Source: Pterobdella sp. o SKG-2022
Lineage: Eukaryota; Annelida; Clitellata; Hirudinida; Piscicolidae
Assembly (NCBI GenBank): GCA_964035795.1
Contig: OZ038325.1
Span: forward strand, 9,863,958 to 9,927,957
Length of the DNA stretch: 64,000 bases
Direction: 5' to 3'
Shown: in pieces, positions 1-10,788 of the stretch
How positions within the stretch are numbered: the stretch's first letter is position 1
Layout: each line of letters begins with the position of its first letter
Notes under the pieces: model-generated
Databases searched by the model: none
What the model saw: only the letters and a program-made list of their open reading frames with translations
What the model was told of the DNA's origin: nothing
Translations under genes and position numbers: made by a program

Positions 1-1509
1 AGACATAATATATGGACAATAGAACAACCTTCAGCCTCGAGCAACCTCAGCTTCATCTCCATCTTCAACAACATCTCCATGTCGTCATGCATCAGCTTTG
101 ACGTCATCTTGAGTTCATCGTTGTCATTATTCATGATCAATAATAAAAACAATTAATAAATGATATTGATAATATGTAGAAAAAAAGAAGAAAGAGAAAC
201 TAATAAAATGTGAGGCAAGCAGAAAACGTGCCAAACATATACTGAAAAACTCACATACACACTAGCAATCCCACACAAACAAACAAACACACAAACAAAA
301 AAACAAGCAAACACACACTCACACAAACACATACAGGCTTATTGAGGAGGACATTAAGAGCATCAATCCATGTGTTTTGAACCTCTTGAGAGGGAGCTGT
401 GAAGTTGAGAAGGTCGCATCTTTCTGCCTGATGGTAATGGTGGTGGAAGAAGTTGTACGGAAAGATGGGTGGATGGATAAAAGTAAAGATAAATAAGGTA
501 GAGAGATTTGGATGGTAAATAAAGTAGAGATGTGGATGGTAAATAAGGTAGAGAGATGTGGATGGTAAATAAGGTAGAGAGATGTGGATGGTAAATAAAG
601 TAGAGATGTGGATGGTAAATAAGGTAGAGATGTGGATGGTAAATAAGGTAGAGATGTGGATGATAAATAAGGTAGAGAGATGTGGAGGATAAATAAAGTG
701 GAGAGATGTGAATGATAAATAAGGTAGAGAGATGTGGATGGGCACCTGGAAGGATTCTTCGGGAACGATGGAGAAGATCAAAGAATTGTTGCCCTGTGTC
801 ATAATTTATATGAAATAGTAAACCGAGATGGAAATAATTTGAAAAAAAATCAAATCATAAGACTTATTATTATTATAGGCACCTTCTTCTTGACATGAGG
901 ACAATCCTTGCCAACCACCACATTTTTGACTTCACTTAAGGATACTATGACAACAATCATATATTATCAATAAAAAAATGATGCCGTCTCCTCCCCCCCC
1001 CCCCCTTAAACCCACTTTTGAACTTGAGTTGCTCGACAGATGGCGCTTCAGTCTCCTCACACTCGTCATAATGCAGAGTCTTGAGGTTCGAAGCTAGTCT
1101 GCAGTACATGTACTTGTCTGTGTGCGTGTGTTTGTTTGTTCTAAAAAAAAATGCCACAAACTATATCAACAGCCTCTTAAACAAACATTAAGCGCCCATC
1201 ACAACCAGTCTTATACACTCGCACCCACGACCACACCGACCTTGCCTCCGATAGGTCTTGATAAGAAAATTTTCCCCTTTCAACAAACAGTTTATCCTGT
1301 TCTTCTTCACCAACTCCTCCAACTCTGGCCTCACCTTCTGCTGTAACTCGCTAGGTGGCAGTAGTAGCATTTTATAATGCAAATAAAAACAAAAATAAAA
1401 CAAAAAACAATGATAACAAGATGGGAGGGTCTTGCAAACTCCACTCCAACTTATCCTTCTGCCTGCTCTGCCTCAGCTGGTTCACTTCATGGTAGGGCAG
1501 TTTGCTCAG

Positions 1510-1588
<79 letters not shown>

Positions 1589-2055
1589 TGTGTGTGTGTT
1601 TAAAATAATTAATGTAACAAGTTGATAATTTATTTCGAAAAATCTGATGTTGGATAAGTACAAAAGTTTAAAATAGTCTCGTATCACACCGAAATAACTT
1701 AAAAAATTTTAATTAGTGATATAATTATTTAATGCATAAATGAAACAATAAAAAAGTATTCAAAATTTGGAGAAATCATGTCTTTTAATGCTAAATTTAG
1801 ATGTGAACAAAATTGGCGGTCGAGCGGTTAAAAGTGAAAAGTATTTATTTTAATTGGCTGTGGGAAGAAAACTTCAAAATTTCAACGGAAGCCATCAACA
1901 AAAAACCTACATAAAGATTTCAAAAAACTTCGCCTAGCTGATCACTGGCAAGTCAAAAGAACACCACACCTGATACATAGATAAACTGCTCTGCAGTTTA
2001 GTGCACCCGCCTTATGGTGGATAAATGCACAAAAGGAAAGGAATGGAAAGGAAAG

Positions 2056-2086
<31 letters not shown>

Positions 2087-4572
2087 ATTTGTTTGTTCGG
2101 AATGTTAAACAAGAAACAATAACAATAAATAAGAAGCCATCAAAAAAGAAATACAGAGGCACCTTGTTTCTGAGTTGCTCAAAGGAGGTGGGCTCACTGT
2201 CGAGTGACATGCTGATCTGTTCCTCCACCACCTCCAACACCTGCAACAAGCATTATCCTCATCATTATCTACTTCTTCATCATCATCATCATCATCTTTT
2301 TTATTTATATCACCCCCATGTTCCGCCGTGTAGGTTAGGAACGTACCCTATCTTTATCATCAGACTGTTAGTGTTGGTCTTGGGATGTTTTTTTGCATAT
2401 AAAAAACTTGTCCTAAGAACCTAGCCTGCTGAGAGCAGACTAATGAAACAGTCTGTGTGGGGTCCTCCAAAAAAATTATCTTGAAACAAGATAAAATTAG
2501 TAAGCCCAAATGATGACTGGAGGACAGGGAAGGGTCGTTTAGATTTTTACCCTGAAAGGGTAGCAGTCCACCAACTATCAGGCCTAAACGCTAGGGCGTA
2601 GATGCCTTTTAATGTCATGCCATGGACAGTTACTTTTTAAAGTCATGCCCAGGATCATCATCATCATCATCATCAACATCCGCCCATCTCACAGTATCAA
2701 AGTCAGCTTTGGATGCCTTCATTTCCTTCCAGGTCTTGTTGAAGAGTTGCAAACAAATGCAGTAGAATTCTTCAAAACTTTGGTCGTTGCTGAAGAATAA
2801 CTGGTGGTAACTTCTGCTGTCTTCACTGGCTGTGGTGTGAAGTTGTTAATGGTGTAGTGTAGTAAGGAAATGTGGTGTGGTGTCAGAACCACCCACGCCT
2901 AAAACTAACGAGGTAGGTGGATGTTGAGAACAGCACAAAGGAGTTTAGTAAGTAAGACACTGCTTCTTGCAAATGGCAGTTCATGGTCAACTTTCCTTCT
3001 AGAGTTTTCTAACACTACCTGTGGAATGTTTCCATAAATTTCATAATTTATTCTTACAAATGAAATTATAAACACTACAACTTCTTAAACACCCTTCCCC
3101 CCTCCTCCTCCCCTACCCAACATAGTATACTCTCCTCCCCCTACCACCACCCACCATAGTATAGTTCTTTCCCTCTACCACCACCCACCATAATATACTC
3201 CTCTCCCTTTACCACCACCCACCATAGTATAGTTTTCTCGATGGTACTTGGCAAAGTAGTGCATACATTGTAGGCACAGCATTCCTGGAGGAGTCTCTTG
3301 AAGGTCCTCCAAAGGGTTCATCACGTTCTATAGTGTGATAGGTGATTGGAGATGGGGGTGGTAGGTGGGTGGAGATGAGGGTGGTAGGTGATAAAGATGA
3401 TGGTAAAAAATGGGTGGAGATGTGGATGAGAAAGTATTTTGGGTTGTAAGTGTGCTGCATTGACACTCAAACCTGGAAGCCGAGTTTCTTAAAGTCCCTC
3501 AATTGTGACTCTCTCTTGGAGCTTGGTGATGTATCTGATTCTGTGTCAAAAGCGATTTGTCTCAATTCTGTCAACATCCGTATTGCCTCCTGCGTAAATG
3601 TGTCTGTGTGTGTGCGCGTGTATGCGCAGATGGGTGATATAAATAGCAGCCAATAAACGTACTGGGTCGTTGGGGTCGACTCTCTGCAGAGACCTGTAGA
3701 ATATGTGGTCGTATGATGGTGCAGAGTCATATGAGGCAATTCATTTTCATCAACAACTCCACCCTACACACACGTATTTCCTCTTCCACCACACCTACCT
3801 TTCATGGATGAGGTTGAAAAGCATGCATTGGAGACGATGAAGCTGATGAGAAATGTGGTGGGAGGCAGGGTTACGATGCATCAAACATGTCTGTATGATG
3901 CTCCTGATGGGCTTGAAGTTGCCTGAGTCTCCCAGTTTCTGTGGTGGAAGCATCTTATCACCATGATGCATTACTTTTGCATCTGCATAATTTTAAAGTA
4001 CCCATATACCATTCCTTTCATCCTCATTATTACTATCAGCATCATCACCACCACCACCACCATCCCACATAGACCCACCCTCTTCTTATCAGGCCCACCA
4101 ACAAGAAAGAGTGCATTAAGGACAGCCAAAGCATTAACTTGTACTTCTTCTTCTGAACTGTCAGATGCATGTGATGATTATGATTGCTTTTTTCATTATG
4201 TTTTTTCACAATGAAAACGATATAATGATGATAATAAAAATTTATTTAGCGCCAAGGTATTGATGACGATAATGATAAGACCTCACCTTTGTAAGTGGGG
4301 TGTAAGACTGGTGGGTGTGACTTCCTTCTCTATGATTGAGTACTTGTCTGGACTGTACCATGGTATCAATAATATAGGAATGAGGATAGTGATATTATTC
4401 AACACGCCACTCACCAAGCTATAATTATCGACTCAAGGATGTCGAGCAGCAGAAGTATTATAGATTCTTGCATGCTCCTCGTGCTGTTTAAGCTGGTCGC
4501 TATCTGTGTTTATTCATTTTACAGAAAATAGATGAAAAGCTGAAACTAATCTAACATATCCTCCTTCTCCCT

Positions 4573-4619
<47 letters not shown>

Positions 4620-6103
4620 TATATGAAAAGAAAGGCACACAGACCATGAGGATGAACTTTTCAGTGATATTACTCCAAGGTTCAAAGTTGTGGTCTCTGA
4701 GATCTCTGTAAGACTTCAGTAAGTTTGATAAGTCTGTGCCCGAGCTGGTGGGTAGTGAGAAGGTAGGTGATGAGATGGTGAGAAAGTGGATGGTGAGATG
4801 GTGGGATGGTAAAGAAAGGGGGTGGTGGAAAAAGCAGTATGAGGAAGAAGTGGTCCAGGTTGTCATGGTAATGATGTAAGCCTTGATTAACAAAAAAATT
4901 TTATTTTTCAAAAAATAAAAATTCCCACAGAACCCTAACCCTCCCTCCTACTCACCACTTCCCACAACCCTCCCTCTTTCTCACCCACCACTTCCCACCA
5001 CCACTAGTTTTTTCACCCACAACTTTTCACCACTTCCCACCACCCACAATTTGCCACTGATGATGAGATGGTTAAGTAGATGAATTCCTCCAGAAGTAAT
5101 GAATGCCTTAGCAAATCTGCCATCCTCACTCCAGTTTGACAGGTTCTTTAAACACGATGAAGTTTCAGTTTGGTTGTTTTCCTGTGCAAGATGAAGTGGT
5201 GTTGGTGAGTGAAGTGGTGTTGAGGTGGGCAATGCTGGTGAGTGGAGTGGTGTTGGGAGGAGTACTGTTGAAATGGGCAATGCTGGTGAGTGAAGTGGTG
5301 TTGGGAGTAGTCTTGGGGTGGGTGATGCTGGTGAGTGGAGTGGTGTTGGGAGTAGTTTTGGGGTGGGAAATGCTGGTGAGTGGAGTGGTGTTGGGAGGGG
5401 TAGTGTTAGGTGGATGATGTTGGTCAATTGAGATGACCAACCTTTTTCAACTGCTTCAAGATCTCCTGTGACAGCACATCCTTGAGAAATTCAAGTGTGA
5501 AGCATTAAAAAATGAAACGAAAAAAAGTAATAATGAATGAATTAACAATAATAGCATAATTTAAAAAAATAATAACCACTGAAGAGACCAGTTTCAGAAC
5601 TTTCCCATTTCTAATTTCTGTCCACACCTTGAGCCATGCAAAAAATAAAAATAATAGTGCTAATATAATAATGATAATAAAAAATGAGAATGATGAAGAT
5701 ACTTGTTGGTCTAAAAACTTCTTATCTTCATCATCGAACAATGTGTAGTTGTGTGAGGGTTGAACATTGTAGCTTTATGGTTTATTGTTATTATCATTGT
5801 TTGTATGTGTATATCATAATGAATTGATTGTTGAAATTTTATAACTATTATGGTCCTCACTGGTTGCAAATTTCTTCAACAATACTTGACAGCTCCCTTC
5901 CCTTTGTTTTGTCATTATGATTATGAAATAATAATACATTCATTTTCGAAATAAAATAATAGTAAGCCATGACGTTGTGAAAAATTATTATTGAACAGTT
6001 CATAAAACACAAATGCAATGGTACTAACAGAGTCAACAGCGATCAAGTGAGGTGTATCATTAAACAACACCCCGACCTTTTTCATGTCCTGACACCCTGG
6101 CAT
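1..6103 (-). CDS. ELMO: ELMO (engulfment and cell motility) protein, C-terminus cut by window edge
   Basis: Bipartite Rac-GEF subunit that partners DOCK proteins to drive cytoskeletal remodelling and engulfment at the membrane. The N-terminus is at 6103 (MPGCQDMKKVGVLF). Exons read leftward, and pieces align in order with vertebrate ELMO1 as I know it. They include VLSQEILKQLKK (~5440-5480), DGRFAKAFITSGGIHLLNHL (~5060-5170), NALAVLNALFLVGPDKK (~4090-4180), ELRQIAFDTESD (3480-3589), ETPPGMLCLQCMHYFAKYH (~3230-3320), LENSRRKVDHELPFARSS (~2950-3010), FEEFYCICLQLFNKTWKEM (~2695-2790) and VLEVVEEQISMSLDSEPTSF (~2165-2240). Then follow LSKLPYHEVNQLRQS (1430-1509), RPELEELVKKNRINCLL (~1250-1345), YCRLASNLKTLHYD (~1020-1117) and the PH-domain end NTWIDALNVLLNK (335-~415). 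A last visible exon (~1-135, KMEMKLRLLEAE) corresponds to the region just before the C-terminal proline-rich tail, which lies outside. About 18-19 exons; splice phases checked at several junctions. Family very likely, paralogue unresolved. Confidence 0.93.
480..745. repeat. minisatellite, ~26-bp unit, in ELMO intron
   Basis: About ten imperfect tandem copies of a GTAGAGAGATGTGGATGGTA-type unit followed by AATAAG. Two lengths of spacer alternate through loss of an 'GA' step. It lies in the intron between the PH-domain exons of ELMO. The long reverse-strand reading frame over it is just the repeat read through and not a protein. Confidence 0.85.
1511..1599. repeat. (TG)n microsatellite forming an ELMO 3' splice site
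   Basis: About 44 TG dinucleotides. On the ELMO strand this is (CA)n ending in CAG immediately before the exon that begins at 1509 (LSKLPYHEVNQLRQS), so the repeat occupies the position of the polypyrimidine tract. A retroelement copy begins directly at the other end of the tract. Confidence 0.93.
1600..2055 (+). mobile_element. TG-flanked retroelement, copy A (non-autonomous, 5'-truncated)
   Basis: About 455 bp bounded by (TG)n on both sides (1511-1599 and about 2056-2092). The left ~120 bp are nearly identical to 63877-64000 (shared TAGTCTCGTATCACACCGAA). The right half matches 44885-45118 (shared GACTGGCAAGTCAAAA, and a terminal block reading GCACC(C/T)GCC..ATGGTGGATAAA). The same terminal block ends the LINE at ~34455. 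No coding capacity. It lies in an ELMO intron, antisense to ELMO. It lacks the first ~85 bp seen at the start of copy D, so it is 5'-truncated. Confidence 0.8.
4574..4617. repeat. (AC)n microsatellite in ELMO intron
   Basis: About 22 AC units. On the gene strand it is (TG)n, starting about 30 bp after the donor of the exon ending NITEKFILM (~4645). It joins the set of donor-proximal GT tracts described in the findings. Confidence 0.9.
5200..5420. repeat. minisatellite, GTGAGTGGAGTGGTGTTGGG-type unit, ELMO intron
   Basis: Imperfect tandem units of roughly 33-60 bp built from 'gtgagtggagtggtgttggg' and 'gggcaatgctg' blocks, between two ELMO exons. Both strands remain open in more than one frame because of the repeat, which explains several spurious open frames here. 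Confidence 0.75.
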
Positions 6104-6486
6104 CTTGTCTTTTCAATCCTGATTAAGATTTAAATCTTTCTACTTTGAAATTAAGTTTCTTGTTTAACAGGATTTTGGATTGCGGTTTAATTGACTTTGT
6201 GTTGTTTTAGAATGAAACTTAAAAAATCTAAATGAATTTGAAACGAAAAATTTTTGCATAAAATGAATTATAACTAATATTTGTCAAATTCTTTTTAAAG
6301 TGTCAATACTTAGCCAAGATCCTGTTTTAGATGAATAAATTCAATAATCACCCAAAAAATAGTGAGTATTTATTTGATGAAAATAAATTTTAGGCTTCAG
6401 TTTTCAATTAGATAGAAAATTTTGTTCTATAAATTCACTTTTTGTCTTATAATGAAAATTAAAGTTTGAACCACTTTCAAACAAAA
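6104..6486. promoter_or_regulatory. divergent ELMO / SNAPC3 intergenic region
   Basis: 383 bp of AT-rich DNA between two start codons pointing away from each other. No TATA box or other recognisable element was identified. It must carry both promoters, or one bidirectional promoter, unless upstream non-coding exons lie inside neighbouring introns. Confidence 0.5.
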
Positions 6487-7638
6487 ATGTCTGCTATATC
6501 CGAGCCAATGAATATCACAAATTTTTACAAAGAAATTTTTGAAAAACAGAATGACTTCATATCCTATAAACCTGTGTTGAACAAAGGAAAATACGATCTC
6601 AAAGGAAGGTTCACAAGATACCAAGACGATCCAAAATGGTTGGTGGAAACTAAAAGAGAAAATGTAACCCTGGCCACTGTAAAAAAAAGAAAAGAACATT
6701 TGAAATCACGTGAAATAAAAAAGTCTTTTGACTCGAACAAATACTTTCGTTCTGATGCTCCTTGGAAGCATGCCATGGTGAAGAAACAAGAAGCCTTGTG
6801 GAGAAAGCACAACTCAAAAATAGAATTTGATAAACTTTTCAAAGAAGTCACTCAACCTGAGCTGATTATCACAATAAACTACCACAAGCCAATCATCAAC
6901 AGACAAAAACTTTTCCTCAAAAGAGAAATACAAGTCTGATTTTATATTTTTTCAATCATAAACATACATATCATTGAAAGCACAAACTCAAGAAACAACT
7001 CGATCACCTAGGTTTTGAGCAGCACCTTATTGACAGACTTGAGGGACTTTCTGCCATGTTTGTCAGATGACTTGTTGGCTGACCCAGTGGAGTCATTGGA
7101 AGAAAAAGTTCATGAGAGAGAGAAGGAAGCCACCAGGGATAGGTACAAGTCTGGATACTTCTTCATTGAAAATATTTTTTACAATGATTTTCGAAGTCCC
7201 TACAACATTGACTACTCTCAAGTGGTGATCGACTGGGCACACAAACGCAAGAAGGAGTTGGGTGAATATAAGAGTACTACAATGAGTAGTGTGAGAATAC
7301 GAGATCTGACCATCAGACAACACAAGCCCTACCTCTACTGCCACCAGGGAGATTGTTGCCACATCATCACATTCACTGACATCCAAGTTCTCAATCCCAC
7401 CCTCCACACCACCAACTGCCTCAGTTACCCTCTAGAGTCATACAAGAGATTAGAGAAGAATCCTTTGTGCTCTGTGTGTCACATGTCAAATGTGCAATGG
7501 GTGGTGGTGAACAGTTCATTATGTCCTGAATCACCCTCGTTCTTCTGTTATGACTGCATGTTTATGTTCCACTGTTCCTCAGAAGGCAAACTGCTGGATG
7601 CCTCCATGGAAGTTCATCTGTATCCCAGTGTTGACTAA
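6487..7638 (+). CDS. SNAPC3: snRNA-activating protein complex subunit 3
   Basis: Subunit of SNAPc, which binds the proximal sequence element of Pol II and Pol III snRNA promoters in the nucleus. Two exons, 6487-6933 and 7012-7638, joined across a 78-bp intron (CAA|gtctga ... cctag|GTT) give 357 residues; human SNAPC3 is about 411. Diagnostic C-terminal matches: YFFIENIFYNDFR, HKPYLYCHQGDCCHIITFTD and the cysteine/histidine zinc-binding region CSVCHMSN..WVVVN..FFCYDC.FMFH. The N-terminal half is diverged, basic and shorter, as is usual for this family. An in-frame ATG at 6466 (MNHFQTK) would add seven residues; 6487 (MSAISEP) is preferred only for simplicity. An AATAAA follows about 50 bp after the stop. 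Confidence 0.92.
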
Positions 7639-8106
7639 TTTTAAAACTTCTTCTTTTTGATATTTTTTAGCTTTTTTTTTTATTGTGAAAATAAATTTGA
7701 AAATGTTGATTTAATCTGATCGATAGGCAATCAAGAGTATTTATTTGATCAAAAAATCAGATTCCAAATCTCCTTTAAAAACGCATCTCCTTTAACTAGC
7801 TTCCAATAATAATTGACACTTGAGTTGCTTGCCTTGGCGCTTTATTAATTTTGATTATTTCAAAATATGGAGTAATGTTGGTGGTTCAAATACCCGCATA
7901 GGATAGTCTAATATTGAGAAATATTTCAACTTACTAGTTTCAAAATGGCATTGTGAATAAATAATTGTGTGCAAACCTGTATGAATGATGCAGAGTTTAA
8001 TGGTGTGGAATACATAATTGTAAAATGCTTTTATTCACTATTTATTAAAGTCATTTTTTTCATATTATTTTGATATATGAGATTTTTATTCCTCCTTCTT
8101 ATTCTC
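7639..8106. other. convergent SNAPC3 / CDK20 3' region
   Basis: 468 bp between two stop codons facing each other. It has an AATAAA for SNAPC3 near 7690 and a 3'-tail-like motif TTGGCGCTTTATTAAT at 7834-7849 that recurs elsewhere in the window as a probable SINE/L2 end. No coding signal seen. Confidence 0.6.
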
Positions 8107-9198
8107 TCACTGGAAAACGGGCAGCATAATAGGTGCATCTACATCAAAATCAACTGGAGTGAAATATGTTTTGAGAGGGGGTGTGGGGAGAAGGTGGATG
8201 GGTGAAGGCAGAGGTTTGGTGAAAAAATAGTTGTGTTTGAGGGCTTCATGGGCGGGTATCCTGTTTGATGAGTTGTACAACAGGAATCTGAGGAAAGTTT
8301 TTAATGCATTTTAAAAGATTGAAAATTTTTTAAAGTATAATATTGCAAAAATTACCCTAAAAAGTTCTTAACAGCCACAATATGAGTTTTAGACTCACTT
8401 TTGAATGAGGTTGATGGCGAGAGGTGATGCTTCCGGAAGCAGTTGGGAAAATGGAATGCCTGGGTATGATGGGAATGAGATCTTGTTGAAGTCAGGAAGA
8501 TCAGACTTATCAGGCCAAATTTCATCGTTTGGCTCCCCGAGCACCTTCAGTACACAACAGATCTGTTCGATATCACTTTCCCCAGGAAACAAGGGTGAAC
8601 AGTTGATCATTTCACCAAAAATACACCCAACTGCCCATAAATCGATTCCTTCATTGTACCTCCGAGCACTGAACAGCAACTCTGGAGAACGATACCACCT
8701 GGTAGCAACTTGGTGACTATAAGGCTCGATGCTATGAGATTCAAACACTCTTGCAAGTCCAAAGTCTGCAATCTTGAGAATCCCCGAAGAGTTGATGAGC
8801 AGGTTGGCAGGTTTCAAATCCCTATGCATGATGCTCAAATGATGTAAATGAGCTACTCCCTTCAACAACATTACCATGTATCTTTTCACATGAGATTGTG
8901 TCAAAGGGTTCTCATAGTTCTTTATAATCTGTGAAAGATCCGAAACCATGAAATCAAACACCAACATCAAGCCCATTCCCTGTGCGATCACTTGCCTCAA
9001 CTTCACAATATTTTCATGTTCATCTATCTCCTGCAGAGCCTTCACTTCTCTCAGCGCGGTGTTGGTGTTGCCATCTTCAATTTTTTTGAGCATGACCTTC
9101 TTCAAAGCGACGAGGTCTCCACTCACCACATGCTTTCCTTTGAACACCACACCATGCGCCCCTTCCCCGATGCGTCCTAATATTTTGTACTGATCCAA
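8107..9198 (-). CDS. CDK20: cyclin-dependent kinase 20 (CCRK)
   Basis: Serine/threonine kinase of the CDK family that regulates ciliary length and Hedgehog output upstream of ICK/MAK. Two exons, 8399-9198 and 8107-8287 (CAA AA|gtgagt ... cctcag|A TTC), give 326 residues; human CDK20 has 346. Visible kinase features: glycine loop GRIGEGAHG, VALKK lysine, cyclin helix ALREVKAL in place of PSTAIRE, HRDLKPANLL catalytic loop, DFGLARVF, and the activation segment HQVATRWYRSPELL. MDQYKILGRIGEGAHGVVFK and DLSQII are CDK20-like, and the tail FLLYNSSNRIPAHEALKH matches the family C-lobe. All catalytic residues are present. The tail after YFFTKPLP is shorter than in vertebrates. Confidence 0.95.
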
Positions 9199-9439
9199 TT
9201 TTGCTATTTTCTATGGAAACTGCAATTACGATGAGGTAAAAGTGGAAAAGACTGTAATAAGCGATGTATTGTAATTTATAAAAAAATCAGCTTATTAGTA
9301 AAAATAAATATATTTGTAAATCTTATATTTTTTCATTATCTTTTATTTTAATTTTCATTATTTTATGTTTAAAATTTTATAAATTATGAAATTAAATTTT
9401 ATTCGTTAGAACCGCCATAATGGCATGCCTGAGTTTTTC

Positions 9440-9835
9440 ATTCTCGCATGGGTCTCACAAATCTCCTCATCTCGCATGGATCTCACAAATCTTTTCATCT
9501 CGCATGGATCTCACAAATCTTTTCATCTCGCATGGGTCTCACAAATCTCCTCATCTCGCATGGATCTCACAAATCTTTTCATCTCGCATGGGTCTCACAA
9601 ATCTCCTCATCTCGCATGGATCTCACAAATCTTTTCATCTCGCATGGGTCTCACAAATCTCCTCATCTCGCATGGGTCTCACAAATCTTCTCATCTCGCA
9701 TGGGTCTCACAAATCTCCTCATCTCGCATGGGTCTCACAAATCTCCCCATCTCGCATGGATCTCACAAATCTCCTCATCTCGCATGGATCTCACAAATCT
9801 CCTCATCTCGCATGGGTCTCACGAAAATTCGTCCA
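9440..9835. repeat. minisatellite, 28-bp unit x ~14
   Basis: Tandem copies of a 28-bp unit (CTCGCATGGGTCTCACAAAT then CTCCTCAT). Variants at two positions (GGG/GGA and CTCC/CTTT) alternate along the array. Because 28 is not a multiple of three and the unit has no stop in any + frame, all three + frames stay open across it (139-153 codons). It lies between the CDK20 and K2P start codons and is not treated as coding. Confidence 0.92.
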
Positions 9836-10788
9836 GACCTTTTCAAAAAGTAGAGATAAAATTGTGATGGAAACCCTGTAATGACGTGGTGAGATGACAA
9901 TTAAGTGCATGGGCTCTGTCAAATTTTGACGCCATTTTGTTCAAATAATCTACTTATGTTGGTGCTCTGTTCATTTGTAAAATGTTTTTCGTTTTTGATT
10001 TAAAATTTTTTGAGAATAAATATTGATATTTCCAATATTTGTTATTATTCTATTCTTTTTTGCCCATTTCTTTTTCTCGTATTGTTATAATTAATATTAT
10101 TTTCCAAAATTATTTTACCATGTTTTTTCTTGAGTTCTTTCTTGAACACCTGTTTGTACGTGACAAACAAACCTTAAGCATGCGAGGTTTCCAGCGATAT
10201 GATGTAAGAAGGTAAATATGGGGTTGGCATGGAAATGATGACAATAGAAAAAAAATCATAATAATAGAATGACATCATAAATTCTATGCATAAATCTATC
10301 TTTTTGAAACAAAATAAATTCAAATCAAAATTTCATAATGAATAAGAGATACAAGAATTAAATAATATCATAATAAGCGATTAATAATATCATAAGTCCT
10401 GAATAATATCATAACAAGCCCTGAATAATATCATAACAAGCGATATAGTACTGATAAATACAATCACAACAACAATAGTACGTGAGTATAAAAGCAGTTT
10501 CAGAAGATTGCCCTTTGTCGAGGTGTGGATTGATCGAAGCATAACACACAAGAGCGTCAAAGCAATAGATTGATGAATGAATGGAGATATTGAAGATCGG
10601 ACGTTTGAATGAAACTTTTGAGAGATAGAAATATATTTAAAATTAGCTTGAAAACTGAAACCAAATAAAAATCTCAAACTTTTTTAGAGACCGAACAATA
10701 GATCAATTCGAGAACAGAATCCCTGCCAACAAGCATCACAACAACTCAGACACCACTCAACTTTTTTCAGACACTCCTTCTCACAAGG
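9836..10788. promoter_or_regulatory. CDK20 / K2P divergent intergenic, K2P side
   Basis: AT-rich, no coding exon recognised. At 10761-10770 a CTTTTTTCAG stands 18 bp upstream of the K2P start codon, a good 3' splice site. It is either the end of a 5'-UTR intron or a spliced-leader acceptor, which would fit a tunicate. Confidence 0.45.

Noticed and set aside
2320..2660. A separate SINE in an ELMO intron
   Set aside because: A TCATGCCCAGGA block recurs near 19281, and an (ATC)n tail follows here, but the rest does not align convincingly by eye; not enough to call an element.
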